A stretch of DNA of 16,841 nt from an uncultured Collinsella sp. GTDB taxonomy: Bacteria > Actinomycetota > Coriobacteriia > Coriobacteriales > Coriobacteriaceae. Position numbers and translations under genes: made by a program. Positions within the stretch are counted from its first letter, which is position 1; every line of letters starts with the position of its first letter. The stretch covers positions 1 to 16,841 of the forward strand of contig URNM01000026.1 in assembly GCA_900549185.1 (NCBI GenBank), given 5' to 3'. Positions 16,832 through 16,841 of the stretch are shown piece after piece. The notes below the pieces were generated by a model. The model saw only the letters and a list, made by a program, of their open reading frames with translations. It was not told the DNA's origin and did no database searches.

Positions 16832-16841
16832 AGGATCGCTC

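Overview
The window most likely comes from a Coriobacteriia actinobacterium close to Collinsella. This is inferred from the GC-rich, C-ending codon use, the type III glutamine synthetase, the vitamin B12-dependent methionine synthase with a detached reactivation domain, and a very large ATPase/SARP-type regulator. No rRNA, tRNA, CRISPR array, complete insertion sequence or phage gene was seen. The genes are mostly housekeeping. The unusual material is in the intergenic DNA, which carries several long, precise inverted repeats.

Left part (1-3026). The tail of an unrecognised + strand gene ends at 188 and converges on glnN (type III glutamine synthetase, - strand, 513-2600), which has a clear intrinsic terminator. 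The 426-bp space between glnN and the divergent metF holds a candidate nitrogen-type operator for glnN, a 76-bp self-complementary REP/MITE-like element (2812-2887), and a probable metF promoter with a dyad upstream.

Methionine/folate block (3027-7252, +). metF, a stand-alone methionine synthase reactivation protein and metH (no C-terminal reactivation domain) form a tight operon. MetF makes 5-methyl-THF, MetH passes the methyl group through cobalamin to homocysteine, and the small protein is expected to rescue oxidised cobalamin on MetH.

Middle part (7253-10483, +). A UPF0210/DUF711 gene starts from a good promoter that overlaps a 17-bp-arm palindrome. It is followed by a 134-bp element with perfect 32-bp inverted repeats, then a terminator-like hairpin placed just ahead of a class I SAM methyltransferase. 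The first half of that methyltransferase has codon use unlike its neighbours. A small YhbY-type RNA-binding protein and a strong terminator close this part.

Right part (10482-16831, -). A 999-residue regulator (MalT-like ATPase in front, SARP winged helix plus BTAD at the C terminus) has a repeat-rich candidate operator upstream. Then, in transcription order, come glmM, crr (glucose-type PTS IIA) and nagB. These are an amino-sugar/PTS group linking peptidoglycan precursor synthesis, sugar uptake and glucosamine-6-phosphate breakdown.
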